Assembly (NCBI RefSeq): GCF_024662235.1
Contig: NZ_CP096276.1
Location: 5,146,001-5,210,000 of the forward strand
DNA from: Pimelobacter simplex
GTDB taxonomy: Bacteria > Actinomycetota > Actinomycetes > Propionibacteriales > Nocardioidaceae
Direction of reading: 5' to 3'
DNA: 64,000 nt
Shown here: positions 18,748 to 27,186 of the stretch, piece by piece
Position numbering within the stretch: position 1 is the stretch's first letter
How the letters are laid out: every line of letters starts with the position of its first letter
The notes under the pieces: model-generated
What the model saw: the letters and a program-made list of their open reading frames with translations, nothing else
Told to the model about the DNA's origin: nothing
Database searches by the model: none
Position numbers and translations under genes: made by a program

Positions 18748-20325
18748 GTGCCTGACCACCTGACCGCCGCCGCCCGCCGCAACGCGATCGGCGACATCCT
18801 GCCGCGCACCGCCGCCCGGGTCCCGGACAAGACCGCGCTGGTCTACGGCGCGACCGAGCGCACCTTCGCCGAGCTCGACGCCGTCGTCGCCCGGACCGCC
18901 TCGGCCCTCGCCGCCGACGGCGTCGCCCGCGGCGACCGGTTCGGCATCGTCGCGCGCAACAGCGACGAGTTCGCGATCCTCTACCTCGCGCTGGCCCGGA
19001 CGGGCGCGGTCTCCGTACCGGTGAACTTCATGCTCAACGCCGACGAGATCGCCTACATCCTCGACGACGCCGGCTGCACCGGCGTCGCGGTGGCGACCGA
19101 GTTCGTCGGCACCGTCGCCGACGCGCTGGCCCGGCTCGCGGCTCCGGTCGCGCGCCGCGTCCAGATCACCGTGGACGGCGGCCCGCTCGCCGAGGGCTGG
19201 ACCGAGCTCACCACCCTCCTGGCCTACGACGGCCCGGTGCTCCCGGCCGCCGACGTCGCCCCCGACGAGCTCATCCAGCTGCTCTACACCAGCGGCACGG
19301 AGTCCCACCCCAAGGGCGTGATGCTCACGTCCGCGGCGCTGATGGCGCAGTACACGAGCGTCATCGTGGGCGGCCGGATGAGCGCCGACGACGTCGAGCT
19401 CCACACGCTGCCGCTCTACCACACGGCACAGCTGCACTGCTTCCTCACGCCGGCGCTCCTGCTCGGCTCGACGAGCATCGTGCACAGCCGCCCGGTGCCG
19501 GCCCGGATCGTCGCCGACGCCGCCCGCTACGGCGTCACGAAGTTCTTCGCGCCGCCCACGATCTGGATCGCGCTGCTGGCCGAGCTCGACGCCACCCCCG
19601 GCGCCGCTCCCGGTGCTGACCTGTCGACCCTGCGCAAGGGCTACTACGGCGCCGCGGCGATGCCGGTGGAGGTGCTCCACCAGCTCGCCGAGCGGCTGCC
19701 GGACCTGGAGCTGTGGAACTTCTACGGCCAGACCGAGATGAGTCCCATCGCCACAATCCTCGAGCCGGCGTACGCGGCCACCAAGCTCGGCAGCGCCGGA
19801 CGCCCCGCGCTCAACGTCGAGACCCGCGTCGTCGACGACGCCGACCAGCCGGTGCCGCCCGGCGTCGTCGGCGAGATCGTGCACCGCAGCCCACAGCTGA
19901 TGACCGGCTACTGGCGCCGTCCCGACCTCACCGAGGCGGCCTTCGCCGGCGGCTGGTTCCACAGCGGCGACCTCGGGGTGTTCGACGAGGACGGCTTCCT
20001 GACCATCGTCGACCGCAAGAAGGACATGGTGAACACCGGCGGCGAGAACGTCGCCAGCCGCGAGGTCGAGGAGTGCCTCTACCTCCACCCCGCCGTCGCC
20101 GAGGCCGCCGTGGTCGGCCTGCCGCACCCGCAGTGGGTCGAGCAGGTCACCGCGGCCGTCGTCCTCAAACCGGGCGCCGCGGCCGGTCCCGAGGACCTGC
20201 GCGCCCACTGCGCCGAGCGGCTCGCGGGGTTCAAGGTGCCCAAGCAGGTCGTGCTCGTCGAGGCACTGCCCAAGAACGCCAGCGGCAAGATCCTCAAGCG
20301 GGACCTACGGACCTCGCTGCTCTAG
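18748..20325 (+). CDS. Acyl-CoA synthetase (AMP-binding, class I adenylating)
   Basis: 525 residues from GTG 18748, preceded by GAGGAGAAGAG. Activates a carboxylic acid as its CoA thioester with ATP. Motifs: P-loop LYTSGTESHPKG (179-190), YGQTEMSP (about 330), GWFHSGDLGVFDEDGF (adenylate binding) and C-terminal LPKNASGKILKRDL with the catalytic lysine. The TSGTE variant is normal. Last gene of the twelve-gene operon; it would feed the residual acid to central metabolism, with the MaoC-like protein at 27187 as a possible following step. The operon ends just after it at a large inverted repeat. Confidence 0.93.
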   Translation: MPDHLTAAARRNAIGDILPRTAARVPDKTALVYGATERTFAELDAVVARTASALAADGVARGDRFGIVARNSDEFAILYLALARTGAVSVPVNFMLNADEIAYILDDAGCTGVAVATEFVGTVADALARLAAPVARRVQITVDGGPLAEGWTELTTLLAYDGPVLPAADVAPDELIQLLYTSGTESHPKGVMLTSAALMAQYTSVIVGGRMSADDVELHTLPLYHTAQLHCFLTPALLLGSTSIVHSRPVPARIVADAARYGVTKFFAPPTIWIALLAELDATPGAAPGADLSTLRKGYYGAAAMPVEVLHQLAERLPDLELWNFYGQTEMSPIATILEPAYAATKLGSAGRPALNVETRVVDDADQPVPPGVVGEIVHRSPQLMTGYWRRPDLTEAAFAGGWFHSGDLGVFDEDGFLTIVDRKKDMVNTGGENVASREVEECLYLHPAVAEAAVVGLPHPQWVEQVTAAVVLKPGAAAGPEDLRAHCAERLAGFKVPKQVVLVEALPKNASGKILKRDLRTSLL

Positions 20326-20330
20326 GTCCA

Positions 20331-20434
20331 CGAGGTGCGACGGTTGCTGGGACGAAGTGCGAGGGCTGCTGCAACGAGAGCCGGATCTCGAACCAGCAAC
20401 CGCCGTACTTCGGACCAGCAACCCGCGCACTTCG
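20331..20434. repeat. Large imperfect inverted repeat built of 22-base tandem units
   Basis: Two 49-base arms (20331-20379 and 20386-20434) pair at 37 of 49 positions around the 6-base loop GCCGGA. Read leftward, the right arm is two 22-base units, CGAAGTGCGCGGGTTGCTGGTC and CGAAGTACGGCGGTTGCTGGTT, followed by CGAGA; the left arm has the same pattern with changes. It fills the gap between two convergent genes, so it may act as a two-way terminator or be a REP/BIME-like dispersed element. Confidence 0.85.
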
Positions 20435-20448
20435 CGGGGGCCGGAAGA

Positions 20449-21330
20449 TCAGCGATCGAGCACGCCGAGCGCGCCGTACATCTCCTCGATGGAGTGCAGG
20501 GTGCGCTCGGCGCGGCCGTCGCCGGCCAGCTCCCAGAGCATCGCGAGCAGGGCGTAGGTGACCGACACGGGAGCGGTCAGGGACTGGAAGATCGACGCCC
20601 CCACGGTCGGTACGACGACCGTGTGCCGCGCGCGCCGGGCGAACGGCGAGAGCAGCGAGTCGCTCATCACCACGGTCGGGACGCCCCGCTCCTGCAGGGT
20701 GTCCATCGCCGAGACGACCTGGCGGCCCAGGCGCCAGAAGCTGATCCCGACGGCGCAGTCGGACTCGTCGAGCCCGGCCAGCGCGACGGCGAGCTCGGGC
20801 CCGCCCTGGGGGGCGACGGTCACGGGGAAGCCCATGAGCGAGGCGTTGAAGGCCAGGATCTGGCCGACGGCGGAGTAGCTGCCCGCGCTCACCACGACCG
20901 TACGACGAGCGCCCGCGATGAGCTCGGCCGTCGCCCGCAGCTGGTCCTGGTCGACGGTCTCGAGCGCCGTGCTGAGCGAGGTGATGTCGGCCTGGAGCGT
21001 GGCCTCGAAGGGGTTCTCGTCGCCGAGCTGGCGCCGGGCGATCTCGGTGGGCAGCTGGTGCGAGCGGTCCTGGCTGCGCAGCTCGGCCTGGAAGGCCGGC
21101 CAGCCGGAGAAGCCGAGCGACTGCGCGAAGCGCACCACCGTGGCGACGTTGACCTCGGCCAGCTCGGCGACCTCGCTGGCGGTGCGGGTCTCGGCGGCGT
21201 AGACGTTGCCCTCGATGAAGCGGGCGACGGCGAGCTGCTTGGGGGAGAAGTCGCGCCCCCCGAGCAGGGAGGCGAGCCACTGCCGCCGGGCAGCGGAGGA
21301 TGCCGCGTCGGTGCCGGACTTCTGGGACAT
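20449..21330 (-). CDS. RpiR/MurR-family transcriptional regulator
   Basis: 293 residues. N-terminal helix-turn-helix (about 30-85) with ASEVAELAEVNVATVVRFAQSLGFSGWPAFQ, typical of the RpiR family, and a C-terminal SIS domain (about 120-260) that binds phosphosugars or similar ligands (VVVSAGSYSAVG, VGISFWRLGRQVV). ATG 21330 is chosen because GAGGTGG stands just before it; the ORF continues upstream to 21399 but that part lies in the operator region. It is divergent from the ABC importer and convergent with the catabolic operon, so it probably controls one or both. Confidence 0.92.
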   Translation of the reverse strand: MSQKSGTDAASSAARRQWLASLLGGRDFSPKQLAVARFIEGNVYAAETRTASEVAELAEVNVATVVRFAQSLGFSGWPAFQAELRSQDRSHQLPTEIARRQLGDENPFEATLQADITSLSTALETVDQDQLRATAELIAGARRTVVVSAGSYSAVGQILAFNASLMGFPVTVAPQGGPELAVALAGLDESDCAVGISFWRLGRQVVSAMDTLQERGVPTVVMSDSLLSPFARRARHTVVVPTVGASIFQSLTAPVSVTYALLAMLWELAGDGRAERTLHSIEEMYGALGVLDR

Positions 21331-21372
21331 CGCCACCTCGTGTTCCGCGTGCGTCACGCGCTCGTGAATTTC

Positions 21373-21407
21373 TGCAAAGACTATTGCATCATTCTGCAAA
21401 GGTGCAA
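21373..21407. promoter_or_regulatory. Array of TGCAA half-sites, probable RpiR operator
   Basis: Four half-sites alternate in orientation: TGCAA (21373-21377), TTGCA (21384-21388), TGCAA (21395-21399) and TGCAA (21403-21407). The first three start exactly 11 bases apart, about one helical turn, giving the palindromes TGCAA-N6-TTGCA and TTGCA-N6-TGCAA. The array lies in the AT-rich centre of the gap between the RpiR gene and the importer, where both promoters must be. Confidence 0.7.
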
Positions 21408-21476
21408 TACGGTCGGCCCACGACGCGTGGTCCGCGTCACACCCTTCCCCATCGCACGAGCACCACGGAGCATCTG

Positions 21477-23195
21477 GTGAGCATCTCTCTCAGGAGTCGC
21501 CTGTCGACTCGTTTCCTCGGCACGGACGTGCTGGTGCTGGTCTGCCTGGCGCTGTTCATCCTGCCGCTGGTGATGGCGGTCCTGCTCGCCTTCCAGGAAG
21601 GTCCGCCGGGCATGCGCACCGGCTGGAGCCTCCAGGGCGTGCACGACGGACTCGGCGGCGGCGAGGCGCTCGGCGTCCTCAAGGCGACCGCGCTCTACTC
21701 CCTCGCCGTCACCGTCCTCTCGACGATCGGCGCGGTCTACTTCGCCTGGCTGTTCGCCCGGACCGACGCCTGGTTCCGCGCCCTGCTGCCGCTGGTGATG
21801 ATCGCGATCATCGTGACGCCGTCGCTGTTCTACGCGATCGCCTTCGACGTCCTCGGCAGCCCGCGCACCGGCCTGATCAACGAGGTGCTGCGCGGCGTGC
21901 TCAGCCTCGACCGCGCCGACGGCCCCTTCCACGCGCAGTCGTGGACCGGCATGGTGCTCGTCGCGGCGATCCGCTCGACGGCGTTCTCGTTCGTGCTCAT
22001 CGCCCCCGCGATGATGCACGTCGCCCGGCCGCTCGAGGAGGCCGCGCGCCTGGCCGGCGCCGGTCGCCTGCGCACGCTGTTCACCGTGCTGGTGCCCGTG
22101 GTCGCGCCGAGCATCATCGGCGCCGCGATCCTCGCGGTCATCCAGACCCTGGAGGCCTTCGAGATCCCGCTGATCCTCGGGACGCCGGCCGGCAACCGGG
22201 TGCTGTCCACGCAGGTCTTCGCCCTGCTGATCGGCCCGACCGGCGCCAACTACCCGGCCGCCGCCGCGCTCGCGCTGCCCGTGATGGGCGTGATCGCACT
22301 GCTCGTGGTCTGGCAGCGCCGGCTCCTGCGCGGCAAGGAGTTCGTCACCGTCAGCGGCAAGAGCGGCAGCATGGAGCGCACCTCGCTCGGGCGCACCCGC
22401 CCGGTCCACTCGGCCGTGATTCTGGTGTTCGTCGCCATCGGCTTCCTGCTGCCCGTCGCGCAGATCGTGCACTCGGCGTTCGGCGACAGGATGGGCGACT
22501 GGACGTCGTTCACCTCGCGCCACGTCGAGCGGATGGCCGACGACGACGGCCTGCGTGAGGCGATCGTGAACTCGTGGGTCCTGGCCGGCTTCGGCGGCCT
22601 GGCGATCGCGGTCTTCTGCGTCGTCATCAGCTGGGTCGTCTACCGCACCAGCGCGCGCCGCAGCGCGGTCCTCTCGACGACGGTGTGGCTGGCGACCACG
22701 CTGCCCGGGATCCTGCTCGGCGTCGCGGTGTTCGTCGTCGCGCTCACCGTGCCCGGCGGGCGCGGCCTGTTCGGGACGGTGTGGCTGATGCTGCTCGGCC
22801 TGTTCATCGCGGCGGCACCGGTCGGCGTACGGGCGGCGGACGGGCCGGTCCGGCAGATCTCGCCCGAGCTGTACGAGGCGGCGCGGCTCCACGGCGCCGG
22901 CCCGGTCCGGGCCTGGGTGAGCTCGGTGCTGCCGCTGCTCCCGCCGGGGCTGCTGGCCGCCTGGTTCGTCGGCGCGGTCGTCATCTCGTCCAACGTCGCC
23001 GTCCCGCTGCTGCTGTCCACTCCGCAGACCACCCTCCTCTCGGTGGAGGCGATGACCCGCTACCGCGAGGGCGACGTCGGCGTCGCCGCGAGCCTGATCC
23101 TGGTCAACCTGGTGATCTGGGTGGGCGTCGGCGCGGTGGTCCTGATCCTGTCCAAGCTGGCCGGCCTCCGGCACAACGATTCGAGGGCGTCATGA
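21477..23195 (+). CDS. ABC importer permease, fused two-domain (FbpB/AfuB type)
   Basis: 572 residues with about twelve membrane helices in two homologous halves joined near residues 285-310. Each half has an EAA coupling loop: RPLEEAARLAGAGRLRTLF (about 183-201) and PELYEAARLHGAGPVRAW (about 462-479). This fused layout is typical of the iron(III)/2-aminoethylphosphonate/thiamine group. GTG 21477 is preceded by GGAG with 6-base spacing. Its stop overlaps the ATPase start. Probably controlled by the divergent RpiR protein. Confidence 0.92.
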   Translation: MSISLRSRLSTRFLGTDVLVLVCLALFILPLVMAVLLAFQEGPPGMRTGWSLQGVHDGLGGGEALGVLKATALYSLAVTVLSTIGAVYFAWLFARTDAWFRALLPLVMIAIIVTPSLFYAIAFDVLGSPRTGLINEVLRGVLSLDRADGPFHAQSWTGMVLVAAIRSTAFSFVLIAPAMMHVARPLEEAARLAGAGRLRTLFTVLVPVVAPSIIGAAILAVIQTLEAFEIPLILGTPAGNRVLSTQVFALLIGPTGANYPAAAALALPVMGVIALLVVWQRRLLRGKEFVTVSGKSGSMERTSLGRTRPVHSAVILVFVAIGFLLPVAQIVHSAFGDRMGDWTSFTSRHVERMADDDGLREAIVNSWVLAGFGGLAIAVFCVVISWVVYRTSARRSAVLSTTVWLATTLPGILLGVAVFVVALTVPGGRGLFGTVWLMLLGLFIAAAPVGVRAADGPVRQISPELYEAARLHGAGPVRAWVSSVLPLLPPGLLAAWFVGAVVISSNVAVPLLLSTPQTTLLSVEAMTRYREGDVGVAASLILVNLVIWVGVGAVVLILSKLAGLRHNDSRAS

Positions 23196-24352
23196 GCACG
23201 TTCATCTCCGTGGCGGGAGCCGCGGTCCGGTACGGGCGGCAGACCGCCGTCCGCAGTCTCGACCTGGACGTGCCCGAGGGCGCGCTGGTCACCCTGCTCG
23301 GGCCGTCGGGCTGCGGCAAGACCACCACGCTGCGCACGATCGCCGGCCTGGAGCGGCTCGCCGCCGGCGTGGTGCGCATCGGCGACAAGGTGGTCGACGC
23401 GCCCGCGGCGCGGACCTTCGTCGGCCCGGAGCGCCGGAGCATCGGCATGGTCTTCCAGAACTACGCGCTGTGGCCGCAGATGACGGTCCGGCAGAACGTG
23501 GCCTACCCGATGAAGATCCAGCGGGTGCGCGGCGCCGAGCGGCGTCGTCGTACCGACGAGCTGCTGGGGATGATGGGCCTCGACGGGTACGCCGACCGCA
23601 CCCCCGCGCGGCTCTCCGGTGGTCAGCAGCAGCGCGTCGCCATCGCCCGGGCACTCGCCCGGGACCCCCGCGTGCTGCTGTTCGACGAGCCGCTCTCGAA
23701 CCTCGACGCCCGGCTGCGCCGCAGCCTGCGCGCCGAGATCCGCAAGGTGCACCAGGACTCCGGCACGACGTCCCTCTTCGTCACCCACGACCACGAGGAG
23801 GCGCTCGCGGTCTCCGACTACGTCGGCGTGATGCTCGACGGCGACCTCGTCCAGTTCGGCGACCCGGTCGAGGTCTACAGCCGCCCGACCAACCGCCGGA
23901 TCGCCGACTTCTTCGGCTTCGACAACCTGGTCGACGTCACGCCCGACGCCGCCGCCCAGGTCGTCGTCGCGACCGGGACCGGCGCGGTGCTGCCGGTGCG
24001 CAGCGAGCCGGCGCTCTCCGGCGTCCCCAGCGTGGTCGCGCTGCGCCGCGACCAGGTCCGGCTCGCCGACGTCGACGAGGCACCGGGCCGCCGGATCGCC
24101 GCCACCGTCGAGACGGTCGCCTACGTCGGCGGCCTCACCGAGTTCGACGCCCGGTACGACGGCCTGCTGCTCCGCGGCAGCGTCGACGACGTCACCCTGC
24201 GCCGGCACCGCCGCAGCATCCCCGTGCCCGGCGAGCAGGTCGACCTGGTGCTGCCCGAGGAGGGCGTCGCGCTGTTCCGCGGCGACGGCGACGCCGGGTC
24301 CCCGAACCCGTCGGGTCCGACCGTTCCCCCGGTGGCCGCGGGCGTGCTGTGA
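23192..24352 (+). CDS. ABC importer ATPase (FbpC/PotA class)
   Basis: 386 residues. Walker A GPSGCGKTT near 38-46, Q-loop FQNYALWPQ (about 88-96), signature LSGGQQQRV (about 138-146), Walker B VLLFDEP, SNLDARL D-loop and FVTHDHEEA switch. A C-terminal TOBE-like domain of about 130 residues ends in a proline-rich tail. Partner of the fused permease by ATGA overlap and of the lipoprotein receptor at 25440. The class transports iron, phosphonates, thiamine, sugars phosphates or other organic anions, so annotation as iron transport would be unsafe. Confidence 0.93.
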   Translation: MSTFISVAGAAVRYGRQTAVRSLDLDVPEGALVTLLGPSGCGKTTTLRTIAGLERLAAGVVRIGDKVVDAPAARTFVGPERRSIGMVFQNYALWPQMTVRQNVAYPMKIQRVRGAERRRRTDELLGMMGLDGYADRTPARLSGGQQQRVAIARALARDPRVLLFDEPLSNLDARLRRSLRAEIRKVHQDSGTTSLFVTHDHEEALAVSDYVGVMLDGDLVQFGDPVEVYSRPTNRRIADFFGFDNLVDVTPDAAAQVVVATGTGAVLPVRSEPALSGVPSVVALRRDQVRLADVDEAPGRRIAATVETVAYVGGLTEFDARYDGLLLRGSVDDVTLRRHRRSIPVPGEQVDLVLPEEGVALFRGDGDAGSPNPSGPTVPPVAAGVL

Positions 24353-24390
24353 TGGGTACCGAGCGCACCGCGCAGACAGGAGGCGGGCCC

Positions 24391-25245
24391 GTGGCGACGA
24401 GCAGCAGCAGTGCCGGACCGGGCCGTGCCCACGACCTCAGCACCCTGCGTCGCGGCATCGAGATCCTCGAGGTGCTCCAGCAGTGGGCCTGGTGCGAGGA
24501 CGCGCACGGCTGGGGCAACAACCGGATCGCCGACTACCTCGGCGCCGACAAGTCGCAGGTCTCGCGCACCCTCAAGGTGCTCACCGAGGCCGGCTGGGTC
24601 GAGCGCGACCCGGAGCGCAAGACCTACCGGCTCGGCCCGGCGATCTACAGCCTCGGCATGCGGGCGGCCGACCAGCCGCTCATGCGGGTCGGTGCCCAGG
24701 TGGTGCGCCGGGCGGTGGCGATGACCGGCTGCCGCGTCTTCCTCGTCGTACGGCGGGGGGACCGGGCGGTGACGGTGTGGTCCGACCAGCCTCCGGAGGT
24801 GCAGCCCGTGGTCGCCAGCATCGGGATGATGTACCCGGTCGCCGGCACCGAGACCGGCCGGGCCCTGCTCTACGGCAGCAGCCCCGACGAGATCCGCGAG
24901 ATCCTCGGCTACAGCGGGCTCGACGAGCCCGCGCTCGACCGGTTCGTCGCGCGGGTGCGCCAGGACCGCGAGGCCGGCCACTCCTACGGCGTCCTCGACG
25001 ACCGCAGCTGCGGCATCGTCGCGGTCCCCATCTGGACCACCGGCCGCAAGGTCGTCGCCACCCTCGGTGCCGCGAGCCCGGTGCTCGTCGACCCGGCCAA
25101 CGTCGCCCCGGTCGCCCGGACCCTGCTCGCCGCGGCCGCCGAGATCACCCGCCAGCACACCGCCGCGGCCCGCGCCGAGGTCGGCGTCTCGGCCGTGCCC
25201 TACCAGGGCTGGCCGGCCCGTCCCGAGCTCGCCGGGCAGTTCTGA
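24391..25245 (+). CDS. IclR-family transcriptional regulator
   Basis: 284 residues from GTG 24391, chosen for AGGAGG at 24379-24384. An alternative ATG at 24352 overlaps the ATPase stop (TGATG) and would add 13 low-complexity residues. Winged helix about 15-80 with IADYLGADKSQVSRTLKVL; the linker helix and effector domain (about 95-265) contain GRALLYGSSPDEIREIL and SCGIVAVPIW. The HTH is preceded by an unusual tryptophan-rich insert (QQWAWCEDAHGWGNN). IclR proteins commonly sense aromatic or small acid catabolites. Co-transcribed with the importer and followed by a terminator. Confidence 0.9.
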   Translation: MATSSSSAGPGRAHDLSTLRRGIEILEVLQQWAWCEDAHGWGNNRIADYLGADKSQVSRTLKVLTEAGWVERDPERKTYRLGPAIYSLGMRAADQPLMRVGAQVVRRAVAMTGCRVFLVVRRGDRAVTVWSDQPPEVQPVVASIGMMYPVAGTETGRALLYGSSPDEIREILGYSGLDEPALDRFVARVRQDREAGHSYGVLDDRSCGIVAVPIWTTGRKVVATLGAASPVLVDPANVAPVARTLLAAAAEITRQHTAAARAEVGVSAVPYQGWPARPELAGQF

Positions 25246-25279
25246 GCGCCCTCGCCCGACCCCTCCGCCACCGATCCCG

Positions 25280-25320
25280 ACGCCCCGTCGGCAGCCGCAC
25301 ACCGGCTGCCGGCGGGGCGT
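25280..25320 (+). terminator. Intrinsic terminator after the IclR gene
   Basis: An 18-base stem (25280-25297 with 25303-25320, one G-T type mismatch) closes around the loop CACAC and is followed by TCTCG. There is no long T-run, as is usual in high-GC actinobacteria. It separates the permease-ATPase-IclR unit from the receptor-CoxG-MaoC unit. Confidence 0.8.
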
Positions 25321-25343
25321 TCTCGTGCCGTCGTCCGAGGCCG

Positions 25344-25358
25344 TTGCGGATAGTGCAA
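25344..25358. promoter_or_regulatory. TTGCG-N5-TGCAA palindrome upstream of the receptor gene
   Basis: TTGCGGATAGTGCAA resembles the TTGCA-N6-TGCAA unit in the RpiR gap at 21384-21399, though one base shorter and with one changed half-site position. It lies about 80 bases before the receptor start, consistent with the same regulator (or IclR) controlling this second unit. Confidence 0.45.
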
Positions 25359-25439
25359 TCCCGGTTGTGACCGGCCCCGGCCGAACCGACGATCATCCGC
25401 AAGGAGCGTTCGGGGGCTCAAGCCGATCCGGAGGAAACC

Positions 25440-26543
25440 ATGAAGGTAAAGCTGGCAGGAATCGCGATCGTCAGTGCGATCGCGCTGTTCACGTCCGCCT
25501 GCGGGGACGACGCCGTCGCGGGAGCCGAGCGCTCCGACGTCGTGAGCTCGCTCGAGAAGCAGGGCATCGACAACGCCACCGCCACCAAGATGGCCGACCT
25601 GTACGAGAAGGCGGTCGACAACGGCGAGGACATCAACTTCTACGGGCTGGCGGCGCTGCCGCTGCAGTCCAGCTTCGACGCGTTCGAGAAGACCTTCCCG
25701 GGCCTGAAGGTCGCGGGCACCCAGCTCAACGCGCCCGACACGATCACCAAGGTCTCGTCCGAGGTCTCCAGCGGCCGGGTCGCCGTCGGCGTCACCTCCG
25801 GCACCGTCGAGGTCATCGGCGCGCTGCACGCCCAGAAGGCGTTCGACGCGATGACGCCGATCCAGGCCGACCAGCTCGCGGACATCGCCAAGGACCCGGC
25901 CGGCTACTACGCCCACGCGCTCACCCCCTGGGGGCCGGTCGTCCCGACCGACGCGCCCGAGTCCGCCGTACCGACGACGTGGAAGCAGGTCGCCGGCGGC
26001 GACTTCGAGGGCTCCGCGGCCGCGGTCGACCCGACCATCACCGGCCTGACCGCCGGCATGCTGACCTACCTGCTCGACGCCGGGATCATCGACGAGGCCG
26101 ACGTCGCCGGGCTCGCGAAGTCCGACTACACCGGGTACGCCGACAGCGGCGCCGCGCTCAACGCCGTCGGCTCCGGCGAGAAGGACCTGATGCTCGCGCA
26201 CTCCTACTCGGTCTTCGCCGCGCAGAAGGAGGCCGGCGGACTCGATCTGAAGTTCGACTTCCCGCTCCAGGACGCCAACATCACCTCGCCGCTGTTCCTC
26301 GCGCTGCCCAAGGGTGCGCCCAACAAGGCGGGCTCGGAGCTGCTCATGAACTACCTCTACAGCGCCCCGGCCCAGCAGCAGGCGGTCCAGGGCGGCTACC
26401 TGCCGACCCTCGACGGCGTCGACCCGGGTGAGCTGTTCCCGCCGCTGGCCGACATCCCGAACCCCCTCGCCGGCCCGCACGTCGATGACGTCGCCGCCGT
26501 GTACGAGAAGTGGGCGCCGGTCCTCAAGAACGCCTTCAAGTAG
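25440..26543 (+). CDS. Substrate-binding lipoprotein of the iron/AEP-type importer
   Basis: 367 residues. Signal peptide with lipobox TSAC, Cys21 lipidated. The mature part has the two-lobed receptor pattern of family-1 extracellular binding proteins: INFYGLAALPLQSSFDAFEKTFPGLKV (strand-turn-helix at the lobe start, about 62-88) and AHALTPWGPVV. GGAGGAAACC precedes ATG 25440. It forms a separate transcript with CoxG and MaoC genes, 9 bases before CoxG. No iron-binding tyrosine pair is obvious, so an organic ligand is more likely. Confidence 0.88.
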   Translation: MKVKLAGIAIVSAIALFTSACGDDAVAGAERSDVVSSLEKQGIDNATATKMADLYEKAVDNGEDINFYGLAALPLQSSFDAFEKTFPGLKVAGTQLNAPDTITKVSSEVSSGRVAVGVTSGTVEVIGALHAQKAFDAMTPIQADQLADIAKDPAGYYAHALTPWGPVVPTDAPESAVPTTWKQVAGGDFEGSAAAVDPTITGLTAGMLTYLLDAGIIDEADVAGLAKSDYTGYADSGAALNAVGSGEKDLMLAHSYSVFAAQKEAGGLDLKFDFPLQDANITSPLFLALPKGAPNKAGSELLMNYLYSAPAQQQAVQGGYLPTLDGVDPGELFPPLADIPNPLAGPHVDDVAAVYEKWAPVLKNAFK

Positions 26544-26552
26544 GAGTCCACC

Positions 26553-27179
26553 ATGGAGCTGGAGCACTCGTTCACGGTGCCGCGCGGGGTCGGTGACGTC
26601 TGGGACGTCCTCCTCGACATCGAGCGGATCGCCCCCTGCCTGCCGGGGGCGACGGTGACCACGGTCGACGGCGACGACCTCACCGGTGAGGTGAAGGTCA
26701 AGCTCGGTCCGGTCTCGCTCAAGTACGCCGGCCAGGCGTGCTTCGTCGAGAAGGACCACGCCGCGCACCGCGCCGTGATCGAGGGCTCCGGCCGGGACGC
26801 TCGCGGCAACGGCGCCGCGAGCGCCCGGATCGTCGCCGCCGTGACCGGCGACGACCGGACCGCGCAGGTCTCGGTCCGTACCGACCTCGACATCACCGGC
26901 AAGGCGGCGCAGTTCGGCCGCGGCGTGATCGGCGAGGTGAGCGGGCGGCTGATGGACCAGTTCGCCGCGGCGCTCGCGGTCGAGCTCGGTCCGGTGGGTG
27001 GGGCAGAGGGGGCCGGTGCCCCGGTCGCCGCCGTGGCCCCGGCCCCGGCGTCCGGCGGTTCGGCCGACCTGCTCCGGCTGGTCGCGCCCTCGCTCGCCCG
27101 GCGGGCGGCACCGGCGCTGCTGGGACTGGCCGGCGCGGTCGGCGTGGTGCTCGTCCTCCGGCGCCGCCGCCGCGGATGA
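26553..27179 (+). CDS. CoxG-like SRPBCC protein with C-terminal membrane anchor
   Basis: 208 residues. The SRPBCC fold covers about 1-145: MELEHSFTVPRGVGDVWDVL at the start, APCLPGATV (about 28-36), and GEVSGRLMDQFAAAL in the closing helix. An alanine/proline linker follows (about 146-168), then a hydrophobic helix (about 183-201) ending in RRRRRG. CoxG is an accessory factor of CO-dehydrogenase-type Mo enzymes that tethers them to the membrane and has been linked to quinone handling. The Mo hydroxylase at 12043-15583 is the only such enzyme in the window, so this is its likely partner despite the distance. AGGAG overlaps the receptor stop. Confidence 0.87.
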   Translation: MELEHSFTVPRGVGDVWDVLLDIERIAPCLPGATVTTVDGDDLTGEVKVKLGPVSLKYAGQACFVEKDHAAHRAVIEGSGRDARGNGAASARIVAAVTGDDRTAQVSVRTDLDITGKAAQFGRGVIGEVSGRLMDQFAAALAVELGPVGGAEGAGAPVAAVAPAPASGGSADLLRLVAPSLARRAAPALLGLAGAVGVVLVLRRRRRG

Positions 27180-27186
27180 TGACCGG

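Noticed and set aside
21477-24352. Annotation of the importer as iron(III) transport
   Set aside because: The family similarity is to the broad FbpBC/PhnUT/ThiP group. The receptor shows no obvious iron ligands and the context is catabolic.
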